64,000 nt of DNA from positions 660,001 through 724,000 of the forward strand of contig NZ_CP058235.1 in assembly GCF_013388295.1 (NCBI RefSeq), read 5' to 3'. Below the pieces are notes generated by a model that saw nothing but the letters and a program-made list of their open reading frames with translations, was not told where the DNA came from and searched no databases. The translations under genes were made by a program, and so were the position numbers. How positions within the stretch are numbered: the first letter of the stretch is position 1; every line of letters starts with the position of its first letter. This stretch comes from Bartonella alsatica. GTDB taxonomy: Bacteria; Pseudomonadota; Alphaproteobacteria; Rhizobiales; Rhizobiaceae. Below are positions 49,213 through 58,316 of this stretch, piece after piece.

Positions 49213-49375
49213 TGCGCAACCTTTTAAGCAGTGTTGAGCTTTTTCAAGCAACTCATAACTTTTGTATAAGAAATGTACGTCATGACGCAAGAGCGGTTTT
49301 CTTTCAAGAATGCATAAATGTTCTCTTGCCTATTTTATGACAATATGGCACAAGACAGCGCAAACATTGAAAAGG

Positions 49376-49450
<75 letters not shown>

Positions 49451-49665
49451 CTGCACACAATATTTTTCCATCCCCTCACTCACCACACTGTTACACCTAC
49501 CTCACCTTTTTAGCTCTTTTATAGTATCCTACCAGCGCCTACTTTCACAGTGCTTTAATGCTTCCATTGTGTGAAACCGGTTTAGTCTATGTTGAACAGT
49601 AACTGATATCCCTCTCCTGTTTTTTCCCTGACCTATTACAATTCTTCGACCAAGTCTTTTCTTTA

Positions 49666-50367
49666 TCACTCTCCCATTATAGCTCCAATCCTCACTGCCT
49701 GCCTCCCAGTTACACGCTTCTCTAGAACATCTTCCATTCTCATGCTAAACTCTATGGCAGCAGACTTAATTTTCTGAACCATAACCTCTAAGGCCTCATT
49801 AAAACGATTAATTTCACTTTCAAGCTTCCGAATATAAACTTCATCACGATAAGCGCGCTTAATCAGAGGCGGCATATCAGGCCAATAGAGCATTAAATCC
49901 ACCCATTCGCGTTGTGCAATCCATAATCCTCCCTGACATTGTGCTTTATGCTCTGCAGGAAAACTCCTTTGGTAGAAATGAGGAATGAGGATTTCCGGTT
50001 TTTTTGTTTTAATTTCTAATAATCCGTTTGTTCCAATAAAAGCATCAGGGGAAAAGCCTTTCATACGGTCATCGGCTAAAACAAATCCTATGCATTCAGG
50101 CTCTGTATGCGTGAGTGTTCCATAAAGCTGCCGTGCGTTTGGTTCTAATTCTGTTCCGCGTCGCATAGAAAGCGTTTTTCCCTCATCAACGGTTTTTCCA
50201 GTGATTCTTTCTCCAGCAAGTTTCATCATAACAGAATGATATCTTGAAGTTTTTTGCCCCTGCTTTTTTTGTGCCATAACCATTTCAAACAAAGAAGCCG
50301 TGATCAAGCCATTACGCACCTGGTACCATTCAGCCGTTCCCTGAATACAATCGATGATGATTGACAT
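49666..50367 (-). CDS. YqaJ/lambda-exonuclease family recombinase nuclease
   Basis: A 233-residue nuclease. Motifs fit the YqaJ/lambda exonuclease fold: E73 in RRGTELEPNARQLY, D108 in GFSPDAFIG, and E118-x-K120 in LLEIKTKK. An N-terminal QGTAEWYQVRNGLITAS motif is typical. It would degrade one strand from double-strand ends for phage recombination. No RecT/Bet single-strand annealing partner is seen nearby. The ribosome binding site (AAAAGGA) is spaced a little far from the ATG. It is the first gene of the second phage module, next to tRNA-Thr. Confidence 0.88.
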   Translation of the reverse strand: MSIIIDCIQGTAEWYQVRNGLITASLFEMVMAQKKQGQKTSRYHSVMMKLAGERITGKTVDEGKTLSMRRGTELEPNARQLYGTLTHTEPECIGFVLADDRMKGFSPDAFIGTNGLLEIKTKKPEILIPHFYQRSFPAEHKAQCQGGLWIAQREWVDLMLYWPDMPPLIKRAYRDEVYIRKLESEINRFNEALEVMVQKIKSAAIEFSMRMEDVLEKRVTGRQAVRIGAIMGE

Positions 50368-50609
50368 GATATTTTATATCCTTTTATTTTTGAGGTACTT
50401 TTTTATTAAGCCCCTCACGTCTCTTTAAAATATTTACTATTTCTGAAGTTCACGCTTTTTTTGAAACATTTTGTCATTAATCAAATTTGACCTTTTTTAC
50501 AGTTTCTGAGAAATGGTTTTCACTTACTGTAAAAAACTTTCGATTGTTTCTTTTTGATTTTTCAAACACTTTTTGCCCCTCCATTAATCAGTTTTTCTAT
50601 TTCATTTCT

Positions 50610-51700
50610 ATGCCCATACCCCAACCAGTTGTTCCCCATCCACATCTCCACCTTATCAAACGCCCCCTCCCAAATATTTGTCCATAAGCGTGTTTACTTG
50701 ATGCGTTTTAGCCTCCCCACCCCCAAGTGCTTTCCAAACCCTACCTCCCCCTTAAATCATCCACCCCTATAATCTCTCCTCTCAAAACGTAGCGCCTCCT
50801 TTCCCCAACAGCCATGACACAGAGCACCCAAAGCGTTTTCGATAAATTGCTGCACAACCTGTTTTGCTGTCGCTGCCAGAATAGCAAAAGCAATTCCAAC
50901 ATTGCCCCCAACAAAGACTTGCAGGCTGAATTCTTCATTTATCGGCTTAAAATTCCCCCCTCAACGATGTACCATCCCCATGCCCCAACCAGTTTTCCCC
51001 ATCGACATCTCCGCCTTATCAAACGCCCCCTCCCAAATATTTGTCCATAAGCGTGTTTACTTGATGCGTTTTAGCCTCCCCACCCCCAAGTGCTTTCCAA
51101 ACCCTACCTCCCCCTTAAATCATCCACCCCTATAATCTCTCCTCTCAAAACATAGCGCCTCCTTTCCCCAACGGCCATGACACAGAGCACCCGAAGCGTT
51201 TTCGATAAGTTGCTGCACAACCTGTTTTGCTGTCGCTGCCGGAATAGCAAAAGCAATTCCAACATTGCCTCCAACAAAGACTTGCAGGCTGAATTCTTCA
51301 TTTATCGGCTTAAAATTCCCCCCTCAACGATGTACCATCCCCATGCCCCAACCAGTTTTCCCCATCGACATCTCCGCCTTATCAAACGCCCCCTCCCAAA
51401 TATTTGTCCATAAGCGTGTTTACTTGATGCGTTTTAGCCTCCCCACCCCCAAGTGCTTTCCAAACCCTACCTCCCCTTAAATCATCCACCCCTATAATCT
51501 CTCCTCTCAAAACATAGCGCCTCCTTTCCCCAACGGCCATGACACAGAGCACCCGAAGCGTTTTCGATAAGTTGCTGCACAACCTGTTTTGCTGTCGCTG
51601 CCGGAATAGCAAAAGCAATTCCAACATTGCCCCCAACAAAGACTTGCAGGCTGAATTCTTCTATTTATCGGCTTAAAATTCCCCTCAATCATACTGTTGC
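50610..51700. repeat. 363-bp tandem repeat, three copies
   Basis: The sequence around TGTTTACTTGATGCGTTTTA recurs at 50691, 51054 and 51417 (steps of 363 bases). Copies are very similar, and one has a one-base deletion near 51475. The repeat carries a fragment of protease-like coding sequence on the minus strand. No complete gene is present. It separates the nuclease gene from the next small genes. Confidence 0.95.
50832..51665 (-). pseudogene. Three copies of a DegP/HtrA-like fragment in the 363-bp repeat
   Basis: Minus-strand translations of 50832-50939, 51195-51302 and 51557-51665 read like the end of the HtrA/DegP protease domain: VGGNVGIAFAIPAATAKQVV, followed by QQLIENA. In DegP the segment GNVGIGFAIPxxxAKxVVxQLI is characteristic. 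Only about 30 residues match; the flanks are unrelated, so this is a captured fragment, amplified with the repeat. I infer the parent from memory of the family; an alignment is needed. Confidence 0.55.
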
Positions 51701-51882
51701 ACAACCGAAAAATCATTTCGGAAATATTCTTCCGCTAAGTTTTTCGCAGTACACTCTGCAGCCTTTCGCGATCTGAAGAGGATAGCATTACATTTTTGTG
51801 GTTCGAGCCTAATTGTGTTTTTAGTATTTCCAGCGTAGTACAGAGGAATTCCCCGATAAAAAGTCCTAAGATAACTTGCCAT
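51685..51882 (-). CDS. Small phage protein, 65 residues
   Basis: The product begins MASYLRTFYRGIPLYYAGNT and is a mixed alpha/beta sequence of 65 residues, not recognised. It has a GGTGG site before the ATG. The upstream gene ends 6 bases before it, so they are co-transcribed. It probably belongs to the phage early module. Confidence 0.55.
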   Translation of the reverse strand: MASYLRTFYRGIPLYYAGNTKNTIRLEPQKCNAILFRSRKAAECTAKNLAEEYFRNDFSVVQQYD

Positions 51883-51888
51883 GATTAC

Positions 51889-52278
51889 TTACCACCAGTA
51901 ATCGGTTAAAACATCACATGGACGCAAACGATGCTGTTTTTCGTAAGAACCATAGAAATTATCTTCATGATCATGCGCAACTTTTTTATCTAGATAAGCG
52001 TGGTAGGCATCACTATTAAAAATGAAAGGCTGAAGTTGTCTATTTTGTTCGTCAACTTCATGATTTGCGATATAGATATCAGCAAGTTGTTCACTAACAT
52101 CTTCTGCACGAAGTGTTGTGAGATCAAGACGCAAGAGTCTATAGACAGATTCGTACTCTTCAATAAGTTCGAGCACTTCTTCGATTTGATCGAGTGGACC
52201 TTCATAGGCATCACTCTTTTCATCTTCACAGAGAATAATGATAACTTCATCCTCTTTAACGAATGGAATATTTTTCAT
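51889..52278 (-). CDS. Acidic phage protein of unknown function
   Basis: I chose the ATG at 52278 because a GGGGGG ribosome binding site is close before it (129 residues). The product is very acidic, with a long Glu-rich helix (QIEEVLELIEEYESVYRLLR) and a C-terminal CDVLTDYWW. I do not recognise the family. It precedes the 65-residue gene by 6 bases, so they form an operon on the minus strand. Acidic small proteins of phages can be DNA mimics, but that is speculation here. Confidence 0.55.
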   Translation of the reverse strand: MKNIPFVKEDEVIIILCEDEKSDAYEGPLDQIEEVLELIEEYESVYRLLRLDLTTLRAEDVSEQLADIYIANHEVDEQNRQLQPFIFNSDAYHAYLDKKVAHDHEDNFYGSYEKQHRLRPCDVLTDYWW

Positions 52279-52527
52279 AATTTCCCCCCTTTCGATAGTT
52301 GATAAAATACAGCTTTGTCTTGACAAGGCCGAATATACCGTTAGTCTTATCTCCTCTATGGGAGAGATGTCAAATTATTTTATCCTTAATAAAAGACATT
52401 TTTTAGCCTTTACGACGTTCAAAGGACATATGCGAATAAAAACTTACCCTCTCTTTCTCATCCGGTGTCCTTGTATTGTTCTCTATTTGTTCTTAATCCA
52501 CGCAACCAAACAGACAGGAGAGCTAAA

Positions 52528-52668
52528 ATGAGTGATTTAAAATTGATACAATACTGGCGCACGCTCGATTCAAAGACACAAAAAGAACTTATTTTGATGC
52601 TTCGGGGGTTGATCGCCGTAAAAGAGTTAAAATCGCCTGTCTCTCCTCAGGAGAAAGCTTTGAAATAA
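52528..52668 (+). CDS. Small phage protein, 46 residues, overlapping the repressor gene
   Basis: From the ATG at 52528, which has AGGAG before it, the frame encodes 46 residues (SDLKLIQYWRTLDSKTQKEL in the N-terminal half). The 3' end overlaps the convergent repressor gene by 80 bases. The good ribosome binding site is the main support. The family is unknown and the gene could be fortuitous. Confidence 0.4.
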   Translation: MSDLKLIQYWRTLDSKTQKELILMLRGLIAVKELKSPVSPQEKALK

Positions 52669-52906
52669 GATCTATAAATTCTTTATCTTCAAAACTTGCT
52701 TCCTGTCCGTAGAGGATATAATTCATACTGATATTAATTTCGTGACAAATACGCGAGAGAGATTCAATTGTAGGTTCTTTTCCCTCAGTGAGAATAGAAT
52801 GAAGGTACCCAGCACCTTTACCGGCTGCAAGAGAAATAGATCTTTTTGACCGGCCACTTTTTTCAAGTGCAGCACTTAATCTATGCCGCCAACCATTGAT
52901 ATTCAT
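52589..52906 (-). CDS. XRE-family transcriptional repressor (cI/cro-like)
   Basis: A 105-residue protein with an N-terminal helix-turn-helix: WRHRLSAALEKSGRSKRSIS, then LAAGKGAGYLHSI and the helix IESLSRICHEINIS. It lacks the C-terminal peptidase of LexA-like repressors, so it is a short repressor. I use the ATG at 52906; an upstream ATG would add 24 unrelated residues. The divergent phage genes start at 53385, so it probably acts on the region 52907-53384, the presumed switch. The 3' end overlaps the 46-residue gene on the other strand. Confidence 0.8.
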   Translation of the reverse strand: MNINGWRHRLSAALEKSGRSKRSISLAAGKGAGYLHSILTEGKEPTIESLSRICHEINISMNYILYGQEASFEDKEFIDLISKLSPEERQAILTLLRRSTPEASK

Positions 52907-53384
52907 AGTCTCACCATATAGCGTATCTTTTTTAAAAAACACGTCCTTTCTGTAAAACGAGCTTGCATTATCCTCCAAAAAGGATAAAATTAAGAGAAAA
53001 ATTCACTTTTAAAGGGGGAAAAAAGTTTATTTTCGAATCAAAAAACACTCTAATCACCCCAAAGGATGCAAAAAGGTACCCCCGGAAACCCATGTGCTTA
53101 GAAGAAGTATTGTACTATTTAACCTTTGCCATCTATGCAATCTCAAACTGTATAAGGTTGCACGCACTTAAAGCACGTCCAATCACTTACTAGACTTCAT
53201 CAAGAAACACCTAAAGAGTCCTCATTTAATAGAAAAAAACGCAACAAAATCGTAACATTTTGACTCAAAAGTAAAAACTTTAATCTAATGCCAATAAATG
53301 CATCACAAGCCAATAAATGCATAAAATGCTGTTCCCAGTTTTACTATGAATGGAAATCTAAAAAAGAAGAAAATGGATCTAATC
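52907..53384. promoter_or_regulatory. Divergent control region of the phage early module
   Basis: Between the repressor and the DUF1376-type gene there are 478 bases without a gene. A promoter-like pair faces the latter: TTGACT at 53260-53265 and TCTAAT at 53284-53289, with an 18-base spacer. Just downstream the unit GCCAATAAATGCAT is repeated (near 53290-53322), a possible operator pair overlapping the transcription start. Repressor binding is inferred. Confidence 0.5.
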
Positions 53385-54482
53385 ATGAAACACACCAATC
53401 AACAAGCAACTCCTCACTATGAATCTTCTAGGCTTCCTTATGTTTGTTGGTATCAGAATGATTTTCTAGGGGGAGTACGTGGTATGCGTGCTCACGAAAT
53501 TGGAATTTATACGATTCTTCTCAATGAAATGTATGCACGCGGTCGTCCTCTAGAACTATCGGTAGAACGTTTAGCGCGTCTTTGCGGCTGTGACAAGCGA
53601 ACTTTTATAAATGTTTTAGAAATGCTGATAGAAGAAGGTAAGATTTTAAATTTAGCGAATGGTTTATGGAATAAGCGTTGCGAAAATGTCTTTCAAGAGC
53701 GAACAAAATTACTTGAACAGAAATCCTTTGCGGGTCATTCTTCGGCAAAAAAACGTAAGAAAATCAATACTGAGATTCAACAGCTGCTGAACAAGTGTGG
53801 AAGAGATGATAAACAAAACTCAGAATCTCAGAAGGAAGAAGAAAAGGAAACACCTAACGGTGTTTCACAAAAGCAATTTTTTTTGATTGAGACAAAAAAG
53901 GAGAGAAACTCGGAAACGACATGTGCAAATCTCTGGAGTGCCCCTATCTTCAATGAATCTTCTTCGCTTACACCCAGCAAACAAGATGAAATCGAAAGCC
54001 TTCCCACTACACTGCCAAACAGAGAAAGCTCTCCCCACACACCAGGGGACCTCAATAAGCCTATGCGCTTTCCTGCAAATACAAAAAACGCATCTTCCTC
54101 CACGGATCTCATCCCTTCTCCCACAGACCAAACACCGGCCTCATGCAGCAAGGCGCAAAGGCGCACGGCAATACCCAAAGGACAACGTCTTCCTGCTGAT
54201 TGGCAAGCAGACATAGAATCAGCCGTTTTGGAAGGTTTGAGCGAAGAACAAGCCCGTTGGCAAGAAAAGAAGTTTCGCGACTATTGGCATGCTAAAAGCG
54301 GCAAAGAAGCGCTTAAAGTAGATTGGCAAGCCACATGGCGCAACTGGTTTCGCCGCGAGATTGAGCGGTTAAAAGAACATCAGGAAAGACTTGCTATTTT
54401 TTCCTCTCCTGGTCGCCTATCACCGCCTAACAGCGAAAATGATGCCCTTTACCGCAGCCTTATAAACTACCACACGAACTAA
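53385..54482 (+). CDS. Phage replication protein with DUF1376 (YdaU-like) N-terminus
   Basis: I use the ATG at 53385 (365 residues) with GGA upstream; an in-frame ATG at 53346 has none. The N-terminal 100 residues are a DUF1376-type winged-helix domain: PYVCWYQNDFLGGVRGMRAH, then EIGIYTILLNEMYARG and CGCDKRTF. A Ser/Thr/Pro/Asn-rich linker follows. The C-terminal domain (LPADWQADIESAVLEGLSEE) is the DUF1376 partner domain that occurs in phage primosomal proteins. It most likely loads or activates the replicative helicase at the phage origin. A decayed tandem copy of its C-terminal half follows. Confidence 0.8.
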   Translation: MKHTNQQATPHYESSRLPYVCWYQNDFLGGVRGMRAHEIGIYTILLNEMYARGRPLELSVERLARLCGCDKRTFINVLEMLIEEGKILNLANGLWNKRCENVFQERTKLLEQKSFAGHSSAKKRKKINTEIQQLLNKCGRDDKQNSESQKEEEKETPNGVSQKQFFLIETKKERNSETTCANLWSAPIFNESSSLTPSKQDEIESLPTTLPNRESSPHTPGDLNKPMRFPANTKNASSSTDLIPSPTDQTPASCSKAQRRTAIPKGQRLPADWQADIESAVLEGLSEEQARWQEKKFRDYWHAKSGKEALKVDWQATWRNWFRREIERLKEHQERLAIFSSPGRLSPPNSENDALYRSLINYHTN

Positions 54483-54483
54483 T

Positions 54484-55341
54484 ATGAGTATAATTTTAAA
54501 GAATTTTTTTTTGATTGAGCCAAAGAAGAAGAAAGGACAGAAAACGACAAGCTTTTCTTCTTTCCCCACATCCAGTGTATTTTCTCCCATCACACTTAGT
54601 CCAAAAGGTGAAAAAGAGAATTTTTCCGCCACATGCCGCAAGGCGCAAAATATTGTCGCCACCCTGGAAAACAGAAATATCACGACTCATTCACCAGCAA
54701 GCTTAGTCAACCCTATGACTTTACAGACCAACATAAACCACGCATATACCTGCACGAATCTATCACCCTTCCCAATAAACCACATCCCCGTCACACACGT
54801 CCCCGTCACACACGTCCCCGTCACACACGTCCCCGTCACACACGTCCCCGTCACACACGTCCCCGTCACACACATTCAAGTCCAAAACCTTACCGCCACC
54901 GCATCGACTCATACGGGTAATGCATCCTATTCACGAGCAAACATTGTCCCCACCGCAAGCTTGCAGGCAAATACAAATCATACCCTCTCCGCCACAAACC
55001 ACACTCCTGAAACAAACAACAAAGCCAAAAGCCTTTCAACACACAGAGAAAGCTTTACCCGCACACCAGGGAACCTCAATAACCCTATGCGCTTTCCTGC
55101 AAATACAAAAAACGCACCTTCTTCCACGGATCTCATCCCATCTCCCACAAACCAAACACCGGCCTCATGCCGCAAGGCGCAAAGACGCACGGCAATACCC
55201 AAAGGACAACGTCTGCCTGCTGATTGGCAAACAGAAGATTGGCAAGCAGAAGATTGGCAAGCAGACATAGAAGCAGCCGTTTTAGAAAGTTTGAGCGAAG
55301 AACAAACCCATTGGCAAGAAAAAAATTATCATAACTACTGA
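54484..55341 (+). pseudogene. Decayed tandem copy of the DUF1376-type gene's 3' half
   Basis: The frame from 54484 (285 codons) repeats the C-terminal half of the preceding gene: FPANTKNAPSSTDLIPSPTN and RRTAIPKGQRLPADWQ match. It lacks the DNA-binding N-terminal domain and stops early, with further homology out of frame to about 55530. It also contains a 15-base tandem repeat giving HVPVT about six times (54783-54875) and another giving DWQAE about three times. It is unlikely to be functional. Confidence 0.75.
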
Positions 55342-55535
55342 CCACGCTAAAAGCGGCAAAGAAGAGCTTAATAGCTTGGCAAGTCATATAGCGAAGCTAG
55401 TTTCGCAAAGAACTTGAGCGATTAAAAGAACATTAGGAAAGACTTACCATTTTTCCTCTCCCGATCGCCCATCACCGCCTAACAGCAAAAATGATGCCCT
55501 TTACTAGAACTTTATCAACAACCACAGATACGAAC

Positions 55536-57566
55536 ATGAACACGATTTTCGATATTAAACAAAAGCTTTCGTTTCAAGCAAGCGCTATCGCAGAAATGCT
55601 TCTTCCAAAGGGATACAGACGAGGCAATGATTGGATTGTAGGCAACACACGTGGGGAAGCTGGCCATAGTTTATCAGTGTGTTTGAGCGGCAGTAAAGCA
55701 GGACTTTGGTATGATTTTGCAGAAGGCAAAGGAGGGGACATTTTAGATCTTTGGTGTGAAGTCAAAGGGTGTAGCCTCTCTCAAGCATTAGAAGAAGCCC
55801 GAGCGATTCTCAATATTACGCGCCCAAAACCCTTTATGGCTCCCCAGCGTTCCTATCGTCGTCCATCAATTCCCACAGGTGGTACACCACAAAATTTAGT
55901 AAAAACATACTTAAACAAAGAACGCTGCATTCCCCTTGAGATTTTAAAGCGCTACCACATAAGAGAAGCAGGCGAAAAGATCATTTTTCCTTTTTATAAA
56001 CCCGATGGTACTCTTGCCTTGGTAAAAGAACGGCTAGCGAAAGCGAAAGCAAAAACAAAACCAACAGCGGCACAATGCGAACCGATTTTGTTTGGTTGGC
56101 AAGCTATTTATTCCACAAATCTTCCATCCTCGCCTATCCAACATCCCCCCCAAACGTGCAGCAAAGCTAAAAACTTTCCTGCCATACCAGAAAACACGGC
56201 CCCCCCCGAAAGCTTGCAAGCAAATATACAAAACACACCATCTACCACAAACCATGCCCCCTTCTCCATAAACCAGGCTTTTTCTTCAACCAATCGAACC
56301 ATTGTTATTACCGAAGGAGAAATTGATGCACTTTCCTTAGCCGCCTATGGATATCCAGCGGTATCTCTACCGTTTGGAGGAGGTGTTGGGGGAAAACACA
56401 ACTGGATTGAAAATGAATTTGACCACTTAGAATCTTTTGAAACCATTTTTTTAGCCACCGATATGGACAAACCGGGGGAAGAAGCAGCACACGAAATCGC
56501 CAGCAGACTTGGCCGCCACCGCTGCTACCGGGTTTACTTACCCCGAAAAGATGCAAATGACTGTTTAACCGCTGGTATTGATGCAGAGACTATAAAAGCA
56601 GCCTTTTCGTCAGCAAAAAGCTTTGCACCAGAAGGCTTACGACGTGCCTCAGACTATAAAGATCAAGTAATAGGACTTTTTTGGCCAGAACCTGAACAGC
56701 ACCTTGGCTATACAGTTCCCTACCCTAAACTCAACGGCAAATTATATTTTCGGCCAGCGGAATTAACGCTGTGGAGCGGTGCGAGTGGAGCTGGGAAAAG
56801 CCAATTATTATCAGACTGTATTCCCCATTGGATTTCGCAAAAAAGTCGTCTTTGCCTAGCTTCCCTAGAAATGAAAGGAGAACAATCCTTACGCCGCTTA
56901 ACAAAACAAACGGGAGGCTTAGAACAACCAACAAAAGAGATGATTGAAAGGATTCTGCATTTTTTAGACGACGGACTTATTCTTTATGAGCACGTTGGCA
57001 AATCGAATGTCGAAACATTGCTAGATGTATTTGACTATTGTCGTGCACGTTATGGTTGTGATCAATTTATCATAGACAGTCTCATGCGTCTAGGCATTGC
57101 TTCCGATGATTATGCAGGGCAAGAACAAGCAGTTTATAAAATGGTTGATTGGGCTGTTTTAAACAGTGTGCACATTCATCTTGTTGCCCATGCACGCAAA
57201 GGTGGTTTGGATAAAGATATCCCTGGAACTGAAGATATTAAAGGAGCCTCAGAAATTGGCGCCAATGCCTTTAATATCATCACCATTTGGCGCAATCGGT
57301 CACTAGAGGACAAAATTTGTGCCGCATCGCTGCAAGAAGAAAAGGCAGATTTAACCAAACGCCCAGGCGTAATTATGAATATAGCCAAACAGCGCTCAGG
57401 TGATTTTGAAGGCAAAATAGGACTTTGGTTTGACCCCCAAACTTATCGCTATCGCTGTTCTTCTGAACGCCCTTTAACCCCACGTCGTTATCTTGAACGC
57501 CCCATTAAAACCCGCCCTCTCTTCGATAACCAAACCGTGCAACACCAAAATAACCCATCCCATTAA
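55536..57566 (+). CDS. Phage primase-helicase (toprim plus DnaB-type helicase)
   Basis: A 676-residue replication protein. The N-terminal part has a CHC2-like primase segment (GLWYDFAEGKGGDILDLW). A toprim domain follows, with E260 (VITEGEIDALSLAAYG) and the DxD near 309-311 (ATDMDKPGEEA). The C-terminal half is a RecA-like helicase with Walker A GASGAGKS at 415-422 and later the Walker B region (CDQFIIDSLMRLG). A low-complexity insertion lies at about residues 196-254, before the toprim domain. The start at 55536 is chosen since the preceding ATG at 55491 is in sequence homologous to the decayed gene. It unwinds and primes phage DNA. Confidence 0.88.
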   Translation: MNTIFDIKQKLSFQASAIAEMLLPKGYRRGNDWIVGNTRGEAGHSLSVCLSGSKAGLWYDFAEGKGGDILDLWCEVKGCSLSQALEEARAILNITRPKPFMAPQRSYRRPSIPTGGTPQNLVKTYLNKERCIPLEILKRYHIREAGEKIIFPFYKPDGTLALVKERLAKAKAKTKPTAAQCEPILFGWQAIYSTNLPSSPIQHPPQTCSKAKNFPAIPENTAPPESLQANIQNTPSTTNHAPFSINQAFSSTNRTIVITEGEIDALSLAAYGYPAVSLPFGGGVGGKHNWIENEFDHLESFETIFLATDMDKPGEEAAHEIASRLGRHRCYRVYLPRKDANDCLTAGIDAETIKAAFSSAKSFAPEGLRRASDYKDQVIGLFWPEPEQHLGYTVPYPKLNGKLYFRPAELTLWSGASGAGKSQLLSDCIPHWISQKSRLCLASLEMKGEQSLRRLTKQTGGLEQPTKEMIERILHFLDDGLILYEHVGKSNVETLLDVFDYCRARYGCDQFIIDSLMRLGIASDDYAGQEQAVYKMVDWAVLNSVHIHLVAHARKGGLDKDIPGTEDIKGASEIGANAFNIITIWRNRSLEDKICAASLQEEKADLTKRPGVIMNIAKQRSGDFEGKIGLWFDPQTYRYRCSSERPLTPRRYLERPIKTRPLFDNQTVQHQNNPSH

Positions 57567-57719
57567 GAGCAAATCCCTACAAAAACGCCAACACCTCTCC
57601 GTCTTTTTCGAGAATCAAATTCATGCAACACTAAAATAACACGCTTCCTCAACAAGCACACATTAATAACATCCAATTTTTTAACATAGAAGCAAACTAA
57701 CAATTTTTGAGGAGATGAT

Positions 57720-58316
57720 ATGAATCATCAAACTAAAAGAGAAAATAAAGATGAACAAAAAAGAGATAGCCGCTCTTCTCTTTTCTCTCGTCACGGTAAA
57801 GAACAACCGCACATTGGCCATTTAAAAACACAAGAAATATCCATTGAAACGAACAATCCTTATTTTCAATCGTCTCATCCAGAAAGCTCTAGCAATCCGC
57901 GCACTATTAAAGCCATCGCCAATGCACAAAACCGCCCCATTGCGCTTTTATACGCGAAAGGCCATATCAGTAAAACACAATATAAAGCAGCTGAACGTTT
58001 TTATGTTTATTGGCGTCAAAGCCAAGCAGACCTTCACATGAGTCCTGACTACACACGTGAAAAAGTTGAATGCAGCCCAGGTTATATACATCCCATTGAA
58101 CGTCAAATAGAAGCATCCAATCATTTAAAAACGATCAAGGTCCATCTTGGTATTCTTGGTTATTCGCTTGTGGAAAAGGTTGTTTGTTATGGTCAAACGA
58201 TCAAAGAGTTAAATTCCTCAAAACGCAAACAAAACTCCCTTGCTGATCACTTAAGAGATTGTTTAGACTTGTTAGCATTTCATTGGGGATATACAAATCG
58301 CAAGATTTCTGAATAA
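57720..58316 (+). CDS. Phage protein with DUF6456-like domain
   Basis: A 198-residue protein with a strong ribosome binding site (GAGGAGATGAT). The N-terminal third is polar, then PIALLYAKGHISKTQYKAAE, RFYVYWRQSQ and a C-terminal region (LRDCLDLLAFHWG) match the DUF6456 pattern seen in alphaproteobacterial phage and chromosomal genes. In other phages, proteins at this location act as late-gene activators, but I cannot tell here. It follows the primase-helicase gene by about 150 bases. Confidence 0.65.
   Translation: MNHQTKRENKDEQKRDSRSSLFSRHGKEQPHIGHLKTQEISIETNNPYFQSSHPESSSNPRTIKAIANAQNRPIALLYAKGHISKTQYKAAERFYVYWRQSQADLHMSPDYTREKVECSPGYIHPIERQIEASNHLKTIKVHLGILGYSLVEKVVCYGQTIKELNSSKRKQNSLADHLRDCLDLLAFHWGYTNRKISE

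Noticed and set aside
50741..51639. Minus-strand frames of 65-85 codons with hydrophobic stretches in each 363-bp unit
   Set aside because: They are in another frame from the HtrA-like fragment, lack ribosome binding sites and are products of the repeat.
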